Of a DNA stretch of 64,000 nt, positions 17,498 through 27,240 are shown one piece after another. Source of the stretch: Roseburia zhanii (lineage in GTDB: Bacteria; Bacillota; Clostridia; Lachnospirales; Lachnospiraceae); contig NZ_JACOPH010000002.1 in NCBI RefSeq assembly GCF_014287635.1, positions 362,785-426,784 of the forward strand, in the 5' to 3' direction. Positions within the stretch are counted from its first letter, which is position 1. The number at the start of each line of letters is the position of its first letter. A model generated the notes under the pieces. It did not search any database, was not told the DNA's origin, and saw nothing but the letters and a program-made list of their open reading frames with translations. The position numbers and the translations under genes were made by a program.

Positions 17498-19524
17498 TAT
17501 AAAATTCCCCCTGTTCTGCGAATGGATGCATAAGACTTATCTGCATCTTTGTCGATCGAATAAGATGCTCCAACATACTCATCCAATCCCGTATATGCCC
17601 AGTCTTTGCGAAGCATAAAGATAATGACCTGTTCTGATACTTCCGGCAGTACTTTTGCAATCAAACGGATATTCTCATCTCCTAATTTTGAAAAAGGTCC
17701 ATCTAATACAATCGGTAATGTATCATTTTCAATCTCATCTGACATTAGCTTTTGAGCTTTTTTCTTCCTGCTGTATTCCATAATTGTTACTATAAATGCA
17801 AAATTTCGGGCAATCTTTTCACCCTCTGACAAATTCTTTTCCTCTCGATAGCCTCCGATTTCTGTCTTATAAAGCATTTGAATATTATATTGTTCTGTCA
17901 ACTGTATCTTCTTATCTTTTGCATTAAACATACGCTCAAAATTGTTCTGTATCTGCTGATTTAATTCCGTAAAGATTTCTCTTTCACGTTCTTTAAAATC
18001 TTTTTTCATACGTGCATAAACCTGCTCTGCCATTTCTACTCTCATACGCCATTTTTTGTTTTCTTCGCTCTGTGCCTCCTGTTTACGCATATCCGTTTCA
18101 ATCGTAGCAATACGTTTGCGATAAGATTCAATCCGACCTTCTAATTCTCCTTTTTCGTTGCAATGTCTTTTCATTTCATTGCGATAATGTTGTAATTGAT
18201 TCTTCTTTTCTTTAAAATCAATCTGTTCATTCATCTGTGTTTCGATCGATGATAGCTGATTACAGGTTTCCTCATAAGCTCTTAAACAATCATCTACCCT
18301 CTGCGCACTTTCTCTCATATCATCAAATGTATCTGATGTAGTGTTTTTCCAGTTTCTCCCGATATGTTCAAATTCACCTAATAAAGAACCAATATCTGCC
18401 GGTGGAAGATAATTTCTCTGTTCCATTAAATTCTGATATTCTGTAGAATCCGGTAGTATGCTGTGCCCACAAATACACTTCCCACTTTTAATGATATGGT
18501 CAATACTCGCCTGATGCATATGTGGTATATCCCGCCTCTCTCCTGCTACGGATTTTACCATTTTCAAAGAAGCTTCTATCATCGGTTCTGCAAATATCAT
18601 AAATGCTTTTTCACTAAATCTCTGCACTAAGGCTCTATATTCACTATTCTTACGTTCTTCCTGTGTACGTCTGACCACTTGACATTGTTTATACTTATTC
18701 TGTAATATTTCTGTATTTTTATTTTCTTCTAAATAGTTTTCAATTTCCTGACATTTAGTTTCATAGTGCGTAATATTGATTTTTGCCGTTTCTACGCTTT
18801 CTTCACATTTTTCAATCTTTCTCTCCATCTGCTTTCGATCTTCTGCCAGATTATCATAAATATTTCCGCTGCCTTTGATCTTATCATTAAATTTTCGTAT
18901 GACAGAATTTCCGCCCATATCTTTTAAATGTTTCATGGCTGCCTGATATGCAGATAATCCTGTTAAAATATGTACAGAATCTTTGATATTTTCTTTTACT
19001 CCATCTACAGTTGCATCACTCCAACGCTCTCCGTCAAATAAAAAATAGTGGGAAAGATTTCTTGGAAATAATTCGTTGATCAGTTCATTGATCTCTGAAT
19101 CTCCTTGAATCTCAAGTTTTATATCTGGATCATCCTTCTCTGACTGATATAATGCTACCTTCTTATAAAATTCTTTTGCAATCATCTTAGGGTAAAGCCT
19201 TGTATACTGTACTTCTCTGCGAATCTGATAAACATGTCTGTCATCTTCTGCTATGATCTCTATAAAAACACTTGCCCTGCTATTCGCATCCATTTTTGCT
19301 AATATATCATTATTTAAAAGCTGATAATCTTCCTGCTTTTTGCCGCGTTCCGTAAGAAGTGCCCCATACAAACACCAACGGAATGCCTGTGCAATCGTCG
19401 TTTTTCCAGCTGTATTGTCACCTAAAATGATCGTAACATTTTTCTTATCATCACAACTAAATTCAATGCGGTTATTTCCTTTATAACGCATAAAATTAGA
19501 CATTTCCAAACTCTTAAATCTCAT
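17497..19524 (-). CDS. DndD-like SMC/Rad50-type ATPase
   Basis: This is a 675-aa ABC-class ATPase split by a long coiled coil, closest by eye to DndD of DNA sulfur-modification islands. The N-terminal Walker A is GDNTAGKTT (about residues 35-43). A CICG motif at about 349 sits mid coiled coil, like a Rad50 zinc hook. The C-terminal half has the signature LSEGEKIARNFAF and Walker B PIVLDGPFSKLG. Start ATG at 19524 follows GGGAG. It is followed with a one-base overlap by the 167-aa gene and preceded by a 50-aa gene and sspE. In Ssp systems DndD is not part of the modification core, so this ATPase probably belongs to an extra effector module (SspFGH-type or unnamed). Confidence 0.85.
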   Translation of the reverse strand: MRFKSLEMSNFMRYKGNNRIEFSCDDKKNVTIILGDNTAGKTTIAQAFRWCLYGALLTERGKKQEDYQLLNNDILAKMDANSRASVFIEIIAEDDRHVYQIRREVQYTRLYPKMIAKEFYKKVALYQSEKDDPDIKLEIQGDSEINELINELFPRNLSHYFLFDGERWSDATVDGVKENIKDSVHILTGLSAYQAAMKHLKDMGGNSVIRKFNDKIKGSGNIYDNLAEDRKQMERKIEKCEESVETAKINITHYETKCQEIENYLEENKNTEILQNKYKQCQVVRRTQEERKNSEYRALVQRFSEKAFMIFAEPMIEASLKMVKSVAGERRDIPHMHQASIDHIIKSGKCICGHSILPDSTEYQNLMEQRNYLPPADIGSLLGEFEHIGRNWKNTTSDTFDDMRESAQRVDDCLRAYEETCNQLSSIETQMNEQIDFKEKKNQLQHYRNEMKRHCNEKGELEGRIESYRKRIATIETDMRKQEAQSEENKKWRMRVEMAEQVYARMKKDFKEREREIFTELNQQIQNNFERMFNAKDKKIQLTEQYNIQMLYKTEIGGYREEKNLSEGEKIARNFAFIVTIMEYSRKKKAQKLMSDEIENDTLPIVLDGPFSKLGDENIRLIAKVLPEVSEQVIIFMLRKDWAYTGLDEYVGASYSIDKDADKSYASIRRTGGIL

Positions 19525-19581
19525 ATGTATTCTCCCAATTCTTTGTTATATAAACAATTTTATTTTCTGTCACTTACACCG

Positions 19582-19734
19582 TTAAAATCTCATTGTTGAA
19601 TAATCTATAATGGTCTTTCCAATTTCTTCTGCCATCCGCTGATCGGTTTTTGCCTTGCTTCTTAGGTTTTTCCGTTCTTTGTGTAAGATTTCAAATATGA
19701 TCTTTCGCATGGTTTCTTCTGTTAGTTCTGGCAT
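19582..19734 (-). CDS. 50-aa protein between sspE and the ATPase, unknown
   Basis: This short gene starts at an ATG 6 bases after a strong AGGGAGG, 13 bases inside the end of sspE, and stops at 19582. The product is 50 aa, charged and probably all helical (MPELTEETMRKIIFEILHKE, later RMAEEIGKTIIDYSTMRF). The good ribosome site, the overlap with sspE and the 57-bp distance to the ATPase make it a likely real operon member. The function is unknown; it could be an accessory or regulatory peptide of either the SspE or the ATPase module. Confidence 0.6.
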   Translation of the reverse strand: MPELTEETMRKIIFEILHKERKNLRSKAKTDQRMAEEIGKTIIDYSTMRF

Positions 19735-21593
19735 GGTGGTTCCTCCCTGTCTAATAAATCATGTATATTCCAATGTTCAATAATCTCTTTTCTAATTTTA
19801 TCTGTTCGATTTTTTATATGTGTTTCATCCCACACTTTATCCCCAGCGTTATATGTATCTACAATTTTTTTAGTCATTTTTAACTGTGTCTTATCTTTAT
19901 AACCCTCTTTTTTGCTTTTTCCAGTAATTTGTTCCCCATTAATTTTTACATCAAACTCTCTGTTCTTAATGTGTTTATTTAATGATTGACTAAGTAAAAT
20001 CATATTTCCTATTTCTTTAACTCCCTGATCCCTTTCATCTGCTGAAATTTCACTTGGCAGTTTCCAATATTGATTCCACTTTACCGGCATAATATGTTCT
20101 AGTTGATATGTATATGAAAAACTACCAACATCATCCCTACTATCCCATTTTTCTAATTCCAAACAAAATAGAACGATTTTTGCAACTTCCGATTTAAGTG
20201 TTTTTATTTTTTCCGCAATTTTTTTATTTTCCTGATTTTCTAATTCTTTGTCATTTCGATATTCAGCAAATAAACTTTTAATTCCCTTTTTCAAAATTTC
20301 TATACATTTTTTTGAATAAGCTGATGTACTGGCACTGCATATCTTTCTTCGCATAATATAAGTTTCTAATGCTCTTGCATCTGCCCTTAAATCTTCATCT
20401 TCTAAATTACAATCAACCTGTTTTCTGTCAATATCAAAAAAACTTTTATTTTCCCACAAACGTTTTAAAACATATGCATAGAACATTTGAATTTGACATT
20501 TTTCCATAATTAGCAATAATCTTGTTACATCTGAATTTTTATCAAAGGTTTGTTCTTCTAAATCTTCAGAAAATTGACATATATATTTTTGATAAATCAA
20601 TGCCATTTCTGCTATTTGATGTACTAATTCTTCTAATTCCTGATAGTTATAATTTTCTGTTCTTTTTTCATATATCATTTCTAATTTTTTATTATCATTT
20701 AATTCTTGAATAGATTCATCGCTCCACTTTATACATGCAATGCAATATAATAAAAAATCTAAATGAGATTTCGACAAATTTCCAAATCTCCGTTGCTCAT
20801 CCCAAATTTCATCACTCCAGAAAATATTATCCCAATATTTATCACACAGTTTTCCAATTTCATCCTCATTATTATTTAACGCAGCTAATTTTTTAAACAA
20901 ATTATTTTTGATTATATCCGCAGTTGATAAATGCTGTCCTGCACGATTAATAGAATCAAAAATTGCCTGTTCATTTACATCTTTTTCATTTAAACTTATT
21001 AAAACAAATACTTTTTCATCGCAATATAAATTATCCATTAACTTTGCAAGTTCTGATTCACTTTTCTGATCTAAATATTTTCTAAAATATTGATAACATC
21101 TACCTATCTGTCCACAATCTTCATCAGAAAGTGTTACTTTCTCATTATCATATATTCCTGTTGTCACAATTTTCTCAAATTCTCTTTTATCAACCCTCGA
21201 ATGTTTAATGATTATTTGATACTCATTTTTAGGAGCCGAAGCATATGGCTTAAAGAAAATATCATTTTCCATTATTTGTTTAAATCTATCTTTCATTTCA
21301 TCTTGATCCAATGAATCATAGATTGCTTTTGTCAAAAGTGCAATCGTTGTCAACCTCTGTTGTCCATCAATAATATATCCTTTACTAAAACCTAAATTTT
21401 TATCTTTTTCTGATGCTAATTTGATAATAATAGACCCCCAAAAAACTTTTTCATCTTGAAAATGTTCAACTGATTCCAGTAATTCTTCCCAATGTTCCTC
21501 TTGCCATACATATTTCCTCTGAAAATATGGTACTTCTAATCGATGTGGTTCTCTCTCAATAATGTCTTTTAATGATGCTTCTTTTGCTTCCAT
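19722..21593 (-). CDS. sspE: SspE-like phosphorothioate-sensing effector (DUF262 + DUF1524/HNH)
   Basis: SspE is the restriction partner of SspABCD. It binds phosphorothioated self DNA through an NTP-using DUF262 domain and nicks foreign DNA through a C-terminal DUF1524 HNH nuclease. Here the DUF262 motif DGQQRL is at residues 76-81 (YIIDGQQRLTTIALL), after the typical VPYFQRKYVW box. The nuclease is near the end (about 495-530) as YQLEHIMPVKW followed by EIGNMILLSQSLNKHIKNR, with the expected His and Asn. The length of 623 aa is plausible. Start ATG at 21593 follows GGAAAAG. The gene is clearly more AT-rich than sspC or sspB. A GmrSD/type IV-type endonuclease shares these domains, but the adjacent ssp genes favour SspE. 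Confidence 0.88.
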   Translation of the reverse strand: MEAKEASLKDIIEREPHRLEVPYFQRKYVWQEEHWEELLESVEHFQDEKVFWGSIIIKLASEKDKNLGFSKGYIIDGQQRLTTIALLTKAIYDSLDQDEMKDRFKQIMENDIFFKPYASAPKNEYQIIIKHSRVDKREFEKIVTTGIYDNEKVTLSDEDCGQIGRCYQYFRKYLDQKSESELAKLMDNLYCDEKVFVLISLNEKDVNEQAIFDSINRAGQHLSTADIIKNNLFKKLAALNNNEDEIGKLCDKYWDNIFWSDEIWDEQRRFGNLSKSHLDFLLYCIACIKWSDESIQELNDNKKLEMIYEKRTENYNYQELEELVHQIAEMALIYQKYICQFSEDLEEQTFDKNSDVTRLLLIMEKCQIQMFYAYVLKRLWENKSFFDIDRKQVDCNLEDEDLRADARALETYIMRRKICSASTSAYSKKCIEILKKGIKSLFAEYRNDKELENQENKKIAEKIKTLKSEVAKIVLFCLELEKWDSRDDVGSFSYTYQLEHIMPVKWNQYWKLPSEISADERDQGVKEIGNMILLSQSLNKHIKNREFDVKINGEQITGKSKKEGYKDKTQLKMTKKIVDTYNAGDKVWDETHIKNRTDKIRKEIIEHWNIHDLLDREEPPCQN

Positions 21594-21652
21594 AACTTTT
21601 CCAACCTTTCTATATAATTAAATTTTATCTTAGATATCGATAGATCCCATCT

Positions 21653-22834
21653 CTATCCCTCCAAAATCTCCTCTACTGCATCCACAAAACTCTCAATTTC
21701 TTCCTCTGTCGTAAATCTTCCAACACTTGCCCTGACAACACCTGCATAACTTTCATCTCCTAGCACTTTATGTATAAGCGGTGCACAATGATAGCCTGTC
21801 CGGACTGCGATCTGGTAATCTTCATCTAAGATCATGCCGACATCTCCTGCCTGATACCCTTTGAGATTGAATGCTACGATACCTATATGTGCATCTGCCG
21901 GTGGCAGATATAACTGTACGTTTTTGATTTTTTGCAATCCTGTAATAAGACGTTCTGTCAGCATCTTCTCCTTTTCATAAAAGAAGTGTATCCCATCTTC
22001 ATATGCTCCATTTCCATGTGCTTTCAAATCTTCCATAGCTGCTAAAAGTCCACCTGCTGATACGATATTCGGACTTCCTGCTTCATAAGCCATGGGGGCT
22101 TGTATGGGCATTCTTGGATTTAAAGAATCACTTCCGGTTCCTCCTGCAAAATACGGCTCTAATCTTCTTTTATGCCGGATCAGAAATCCTCCTGTTCCAA
22201 ATGCTCCATAAAGTGTCTTATGTCCTGCAAATACAAGATAATCAAGATCCCATGCTGCAAAATCAATCGGAATGAGTCCCATTGACTGCGATGCATCTAC
22301 GATGATCTCTGCCTGATATTTTTTTGCCTCATTGGAGATCCTCTCTACCGGCAATATATAACCCGTTACATTGCTGACATGGGACATAAATACATATGCC
22401 GGTGGATTCTTCGCAAACATATATTTCATTTTTTCTATATCAATCTCTGCACAGTCCTCCCTGCATGGCAGTTCTTCGATTGTAAAACCGATTTTTTCCT
22501 GCTTCAAATGTAATGACCGGATAACCGCATTATGTTCAAATGGTGATACATAAACCGTATCTGTCTGCCGGAGTTTTATACCTCCGATGATCTCATTTAA
22601 CGCACAAGTCGCAGAGGGTGTGAGTACAACCTCTGCGACTTGTGCGGCATGTGCGATTTCTGCTAATTCCATGCGGACTTTATCTATCACATTTACTGCT
22701 TTTCTTGCCAGAGCATAAGAACCACGCCCAGCATTGACTGCTAAGCTGCGATTAATCTCATCCATTTTCTGATATACACATTCCGGCTTTGGAAAAGTAG
22801 TTGCCGCATGATCTAAATATATTGTACGTTTCAT
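21653..22834 (-). CDS. sspA: Cysteine desulfurase SspA
   Basis: This PLP-dependent class V enzyme releases sulfur from L-cysteine and passes it on as a persulfide. In this operon it would supply sulfur for DNA phosphorothioation. The PLP lysine is in VFAGHKTLYGAFG, the active-site cysteine in VRTGYHCAPL, and the N-terminal box is YLDHAATTFPKP. At 393 aa it fits the IscS/SufS/DndA size. It begins 21 bp after sspC and ends 59 bp before sspE. A general NifS/IscS role cannot be excluded from sequence alone, but its position inside the ssp operon supports SspA. Confidence 0.88.
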   Translation of the reverse strand: MKRTIYLDHAATTFPKPECVYQKMDEINRSLAVNAGRGSYALARKAVNVIDKVRMELAEIAHAAQVAEVVLTPSATCALNEIIGGIKLRQTDTVYVSPFEHNAVIRSLHLKQEKIGFTIEELPCREDCAEIDIEKMKYMFAKNPPAYVFMSHVSNVTGYILPVERISNEAKKYQAEIIVDASQSMGLIPIDFAAWDLDYLVFAGHKTLYGAFGTGGFLIRHKRRLEPYFAGGTGSDSLNPRMPIQAPMAYEAGSPNIVSAGGLLAAMEDLKAHGNGAYEDGIHFFYEKEKMLTERLITGLQKIKNVQLYLPPADAHIGIVAFNLKGYQAGDVGMILDEDYQIAVRTGYHCAPLIHKVLGDESYAGVVRASVGRFTTEEEIESFVDAVEEILEG

Positions 22835-22855
22835 GTTCTCTCCTCATATGTCCTT

Positions 22856-25800
22856 TTATGACTGTATCAATTTCTCTAATGTCTGTACCAATACAGCCAC
22901 TTTTTGATTCGTTTCTAAGGAATCCCCAAATTCTTCTAATGCATCTAAGATCGCATTCTTTAAAAAATAACTGGTGCTGTCATCTTCGGTATCCTCATAA
23001 AACCGTTCAATTTTTTCTCCCTGATGATTAGTAAATACCAGATGCTGTCTGCCTGTATGAGTGCTGTCATTCTGCCCGATAGTTTCAATCTCCTGTCTGG
23101 TTTCATGCAGCATCTTTTTAAATTCTTCTAAAGAAGTATCCTGCCAGTCCTCCATATAGATATCTAAGATGATCTTTGAAAGTCTGCGTATGATCTTTAA
23201 CTCATCATATGTATCTAACTGTGCCATATACTGCATAAATCCGGTAACACGACTGCCTGATAACAATGTCTTTGCCATCTGGCTCTGTCCCTCATACCAA
23301 TGGGAAAGACAGGCTGAAAGACTTTCATTTTCTTTTGCCCGGAATTCTTCTTTGACTGCTGTCACTGCCTGCTGCTGCAAGCTTTTAAAATAGCTGTCTA
23401 AAAAAAGTTTGATCTGCGATACTTTCTTTGCGGTCTTTGCATATTCTTCATTTCCAAAAATCTCTGGAATTTTTTCAAATAACAATTCTCTTGGATTTAA
23501 TTCGATATTTCTGAATAATCTGCGAAATGCTAATATCTCTTTAAACCGCTTTTTTGTCATATCAGACGGACAGTTCTTAAAATTGAGTGTCACCTGTGGC
23601 AGTGAGCGGTACCATCTGTGCATACTGACTGCGATCTGTTTTAACCGTTTGTCTTTTGCATCCTGTTTATGTTCTTGTCCATCAATGGAAAATAGTTCTT
23701 CTAAATTTTGCAGATACTTTTGTTTTTCTGTTGTTTCATGTTCTACATAAAGACTGTAATTTTCCGGCTGATCATTGATATTTTCAAAAACATCTGCCTT
23801 TAATTCTACTTCCCGATCTCCAAAATAGATCACCGGTGTTCCCTGCAGCCGGATCAACTGTGTTGCTATATAAATAGGCAGGATTCCACGCCTTGCGCCA
23901 TATTCTTCTCCTAGCAGCCTTTCATAGAGTTTCTGAAAAGAAATCTTTCTGCCATCGCAGTCTGCAATAAATGCATTGATCTCATCTAAGACGAATTTTG
24001 AACCCGGATCTAACTGTCTGCTACCCCTGATTCCGGTTCTCTGCAAGGTTGCACGATAGATTGTCGCCTCCGGTCCTGTTCCGGTTTCATATTTCTGCCG
24101 GACTTCTTCTCCTTGTTCTAAAAGAAGCATTTCTACGATTTTTTTTCGTGCTTTTTTATTCTGGCTTGAAATATGCTGACGGTTGATGAGCTCATTATTG
24201 ACTCTGGGTGTTTTCGGATATACTTCATCACAGACAGTACTTAAGAAACTGTTAAATGTCTTTTTCTTCCAGACATCATGCGGATAAATACCTGACATAT
24301 GTATCACTGCACAATTTCCCTCTTCGGGAAGATAAGACTTTTTCAACATCTGATTTAATTCATAGCGGATATCATCTGCATTATTTTCAAGTTCCTGTTT
24401 TAATACACGATTCTGCTCTAAAAACTCTGTATCTTCCAATAATTTTAAAACTGCAAGATATCTCCGCAGCAGACTTTTTCCAGAAAATACATCATAGGGG
24501 CAGAGAACGACGATTCTTTTATCCTGTAAGGTATGGATCTTGTCTGTGATCTCCTGTTCTAAACGATCTTCTGTTTCTTCTGATAATAAGGCAATCAGTT
24601 TACCATCGGAAAAATGTTCTTCAAACAGATATTTTGCATCGGGCAGTTTTAAAAACTGCTCCTTTGTCATATAGACATATTCAAAAAATCTTGAAATGGT
24701 ATTCTCCTGATTGTGCTGTTTCGGCAGGATATAATCCAGTTCAGAAATTTCCCTGATCACTTTTGCATCATTTGCCTGTGCCGGAATCTTCGCCATCACA
24801 TCTTTGATCTCTTTTTCAAGATCGATCCCGACATTATTACGGAATACATAAGATGCACTCTGATGTTTCCATTCTACGACCTGTTTTTCACAAAGGGATT
24901 CCATGTATGCCACTAAAGATTCTTCCTGCAGATTTAAGGCAAGTGAAAGTATCTCTTTTTCTACCGGTGCCTCACTTATTCTGTGAAGCATCAGTAACAA
25001 TGCCATCACTTTAATGATCTTCTGTTCTGTTTTATCTGTTGTCTTTGTCAATGCATAATCTGCTTTCAACCATTCTGTATGGATAGAAACCAGACCGGTT
25101 TCTTCCCGGAACAGATTACAGAAATAATCATATACAACATCCGCCGTCACTCCGCCATCTTTGATCTCTCTCTGCCGTTCTTTTATCATCCGGTAAAGAC
25201 TTCCCTTTTCATCATTGGCAAGAAATGTGAAGATACTTCTTTCATTTTGTGCCACTTTTTCGCTGATCGCTAATAACAGGTAGACAGTGACCGGAAGCAG
25301 TGGGTAACAGCCCATGACCATGATCTTTTCAAAATCTTCTGCTTCAAACAATGAATGGAAAAACTGTAATCCATAAGATTTTTGTGCATTTTCATAATAT
25401 GGTTTTAAACTGCGGATATATTTGTTAAAATCCGGTATCTTCTTCTCTATGACATGCTCGATCAGTTCATAATTATTCTGCGAAGATACAATAAACGGTA
25501 CTTCCTTTAATCTTCCTTCAACACCGGTAAATGCATGAACCATTTCTTTTGGAAGTGCTGTGCCATATTCTTTGATACTTTTATGTGCTACAAATGTGAT
25601 ATGCATCTGTGGATTTTTCGAACTGTTGCACAACTCACACATATCCTGCACGATCTTCATATCTCTTGCAAATGTTTCGACCTGATGTCCTTCTATGTAC
25701 TTGCTAAATTCATCAAATACAATAAAAATACCGGCATACTGATACTTTTCATATAACAGCCGGCTGATCTCCTGATAGATCTTCGTTGTTTCGAGTTCTA

Positions 25801-26371
25801 CGATCGGCTGAAACTCACTGCCATTTGTGATCTTCGGATAAATTTTCCGGAAATTGCGAAGCACTTTTTCATTTAATCGTTCCAGCTGCTTATGATAGTC
25901 TTTTTCCTGATATCCAAAAGCAGTGATCTCCTGTAAAAAGATCTCGTATGCCATCGGATATTGTTTTTTCCACAACTCTATCGTATCTATGGCTTTGCTG
26001 TAATAACTTTCCGGTGCAAGATCTGATAAATCCTCACGTTTTAATGCATCGAGGATCCCCATCAGAAATGCCTGGTTCAGGTCCTCATATGTGCCTGAAA
26101 CGATCACCGGAAGAAATGGTTTTTCTCGTTTACGCAGTTGATCTGACAATACTAAAAGCAGATGCGATTTTCCTTTTCCATAAGGTCCGATCAGTATTGT
26201 TGCGTTATCTGTATTCTGTTCTATACTTTTTTGATACCAGTTTAAAATACTTTTCGCAGAGCGTGTCGGGATATAACTGTCTATTTTTTTCTGATTATTC
26301 AGATCCATGGAAAGATTGACCGAATTCTGAAATCTTCTGTCAATCCCAATAACTTCATTTAATTCGTACAT
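22856..26371 (-). CDS. sspC: SspC-like large P-loop ATPase
   Basis: This is a 1171-aa P-loop NTPase. Walker A is GPYGKGKSHLLLVL near residue 62, and Walker B is GIFIVFDEFSKYIEGH near 220. The rest is long and helical without membrane segments, and the domain set is consistent with the ATPase of SspBCD-type single-strand phosphorothioation loci. The start overlaps the end of the DUF4007 gene by 13 bp, so production is coupled. In the characterised systems SspC provides ATPase activity needed for sulfur insertion together with SspB and SspD. BREX-type ATPases (BrxC) share this architecture and are the main alternative, but no BREX methylase or PglZ is present. Confidence 0.82.
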   Translation of the reverse strand: MYELNEVIGIDRRFQNSVNLSMDLNNQKKIDSYIPTRSAKSILNWYQKSIEQNTDNATILIGPYGKGKSHLLLVLSDQLRKREKPFLPVIVSGTYEDLNQAFLMGILDALKREDLSDLAPESYYSKAIDTIELWKKQYPMAYEIFLQEITAFGYQEKDYHKQLERLNEKVLRNFRKIYPKITNGSEFQPIVELETTKIYQEISRLLYEKYQYAGIFIVFDEFSKYIEGHQVETFARDMKIVQDMCELCNSSKNPQMHITFVAHKSIKEYGTALPKEMVHAFTGVEGRLKEVPFIVSSQNNYELIEHVIEKKIPDFNKYIRSLKPYYENAQKSYGLQFFHSLFEAEDFEKIMVMGCYPLLPVTVYLLLAISEKVAQNERSIFTFLANDEKGSLYRMIKERQREIKDGGVTADVVYDYFCNLFREETGLVSIHTEWLKADYALTKTTDKTEQKIIKVMALLLMLHRISEAPVEKEILSLALNLQEESLVAYMESLCEKQVVEWKHQSASYVFRNNVGIDLEKEIKDVMAKIPAQANDAKVIREISELDYILPKQHNQENTISRFFEYVYMTKEQFLKLPDAKYLFEEHFSDGKLIALLSEETEDRLEQEITDKIHTLQDKRIVVLCPYDVFSGKSLLRRYLAVLKLLEDTEFLEQNRVLKQELENNADDIRYELNQMLKKSYLPEEGNCAVIHMSGIYPHDVWKKKTFNSFLSTVCDEVYPKTPRVNNELINRQHISSQNKKARKKIVEMLLLEQGEEVRQKYETGTGPEATIYRATLQRTGIRGSRQLDPGSKFVLDEINAFIADCDGRKISFQKLYERLLGEEYGARRGILPIYIATQLIRLQGTPVIYFGDREVELKADVFENINDQPENYSLYVEHETTEKQKYLQNLEELFSIDGQEHKQDAKDKRLKQIAVSMHRWYRSLPQVTLNFKNCPSDMTKKRFKEILAFRRLFRNIELNPRELLFEKIPEIFGNEEYAKTAKKVSQIKLFLDSYFKSLQQQAVTAVKEEFRAKENESLSACLSHWYEGQSQMAKTLLSGSRVTGFMQYMAQLDTYDELKIIRRLSKIILDIYMEDWQDTSLEEFKKMLHETRQEIETIGQNDSTHTGRQHLVFTNHQGEKIERFYEDTEDDSTSYFLKNAILDALEEFGDSLETNQKVAVLVQTLEKLIQS

Positions 26372-27240
26372 GGTGATCCTTTCTGATAGTGCTTTTCTAA
26401 TACCGTCTGTACTTCTAATTGTTCTAAATAAACCATATCTAATCCGGCTGTCCGGTTCACAGTCAGATAATTATCATCTGCTAATTCATCTAAATACCGG
26501 TTGACCATGATCCGGTTTAAGTTTAAAAGTTTTCCCGGCATATTTTGTCCGTTGACTAAGGTATCGATACTCAGGCTGTCCATGTGCTCTTTTGCCTGTG
26601 CTTTTGCTAAAATATATAAAATAACATCTGCGGATAATGTATTCAAATACGGCTGTGACCTGCTATAACGGTCAATATGTTTACGGAGCAGTCCTAAATG
26701 TGCAAAGGGACTGACCTTTTTTTCTTCGGGATCATAATCCTTTTCATTTTCCCTGTAGTACATATTTAAAATGGCATTGCAGTCATCACTGATCGAACGT
26801 TTCGGTACATTTTCCACATGAAAAAACTGCAGGATCTTATCTTCTAACTCATCTTCTAATTCTTCTTTCGTAAAGGTTTCGGACTCCAGCAGATTAAAAA
26901 ATGTATACCAGCTTGTCACTTTCTGAGCATTCATCGCAAGATTACAATGTACAAGCCAGAGTGAAAAATCATCCTCAAAATAACTGTCTTTTTTTAGGAT
27001 AAGTTCACCTGTATCTGTAAGTTTTACGCCTTCTTTTGTATCTTCTTCCGTAAGTTCACTTTCCCTGAGCCAGTAGCGGATAGCTTTTGCCATATTTGTA
27101 CCTACGCCAAGTGCATCTGCACCATGATTTTTAGAAAATACTTTCGGATCTGCTGCGACTGCCATCAGTCCTTTTGTCAGCCATCCGTCACGCAATATAA
27201 ATGTTTCATGCCCTTTTAAACGTATTTTATTTACTGCCAT
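26359..27240 (-). CDS. sspB: DUF4007 protein, SspB-like
   Basis: This 293-aa protein belongs to the DUF4007 family. It starts with the typical KIRLKGHETFILRDGWLTKG box, followed by GADALGVGTNMAKAIRYWL. In characterised ssp systems SspB is a sequence-specific DNA nickase that opens one strand for sulfur insertion, and DUF4007 is its characteristic domain. The ATG follows the TAA of sspD without a gap, and its end overlaps sspC by 13 bp. The arrangement sspD-sspB-sspC is a tight translationally coupled core. The nickase role is taken from family knowledge; I see no textbook nuclease motif. Confidence 0.85.
   Translation of the reverse strand: MAVNKIRLKGHETFILRDGWLTKGLMAVAADPKVFSKNHGADALGVGTNMAKAIRYWLRESELTEEDTKEGVKLTDTGELILKKDSYFEDDFSLWLVHCNLAMNAQKVTSWYTFFNLLESETFTKEELEDELEDKILQFFHVENVPKRSISDDCNAILNMYYRENEKDYDPEEKKVSPFAHLGLLRKHIDRYSRSQPYLNTLSADVILYILAKAQAKEHMDSLSIDTLVNGQNMPGKLLNLNRIMVNRYLDELADDNYLTVNRTAGLDMVYLEQLEVQTVLEKHYQKGSPCTN

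Noticed and set aside
22612..22640. Strong inverted repeat inside sspA (CGCAGAGG...CCTCTGCG)
   Set aside because: It lies within an intact, conserved coding frame, so it is probably chance rather than a terminator or operator.
22856..26371. BREX system (BrxC-like ATPase)
   Set aside because: No PglX methylase, PglZ phosphatase, BrxA or BrxB is present, while DUF4007, a cysteine desulfurase and a PP-loop enzyme fit ssp.
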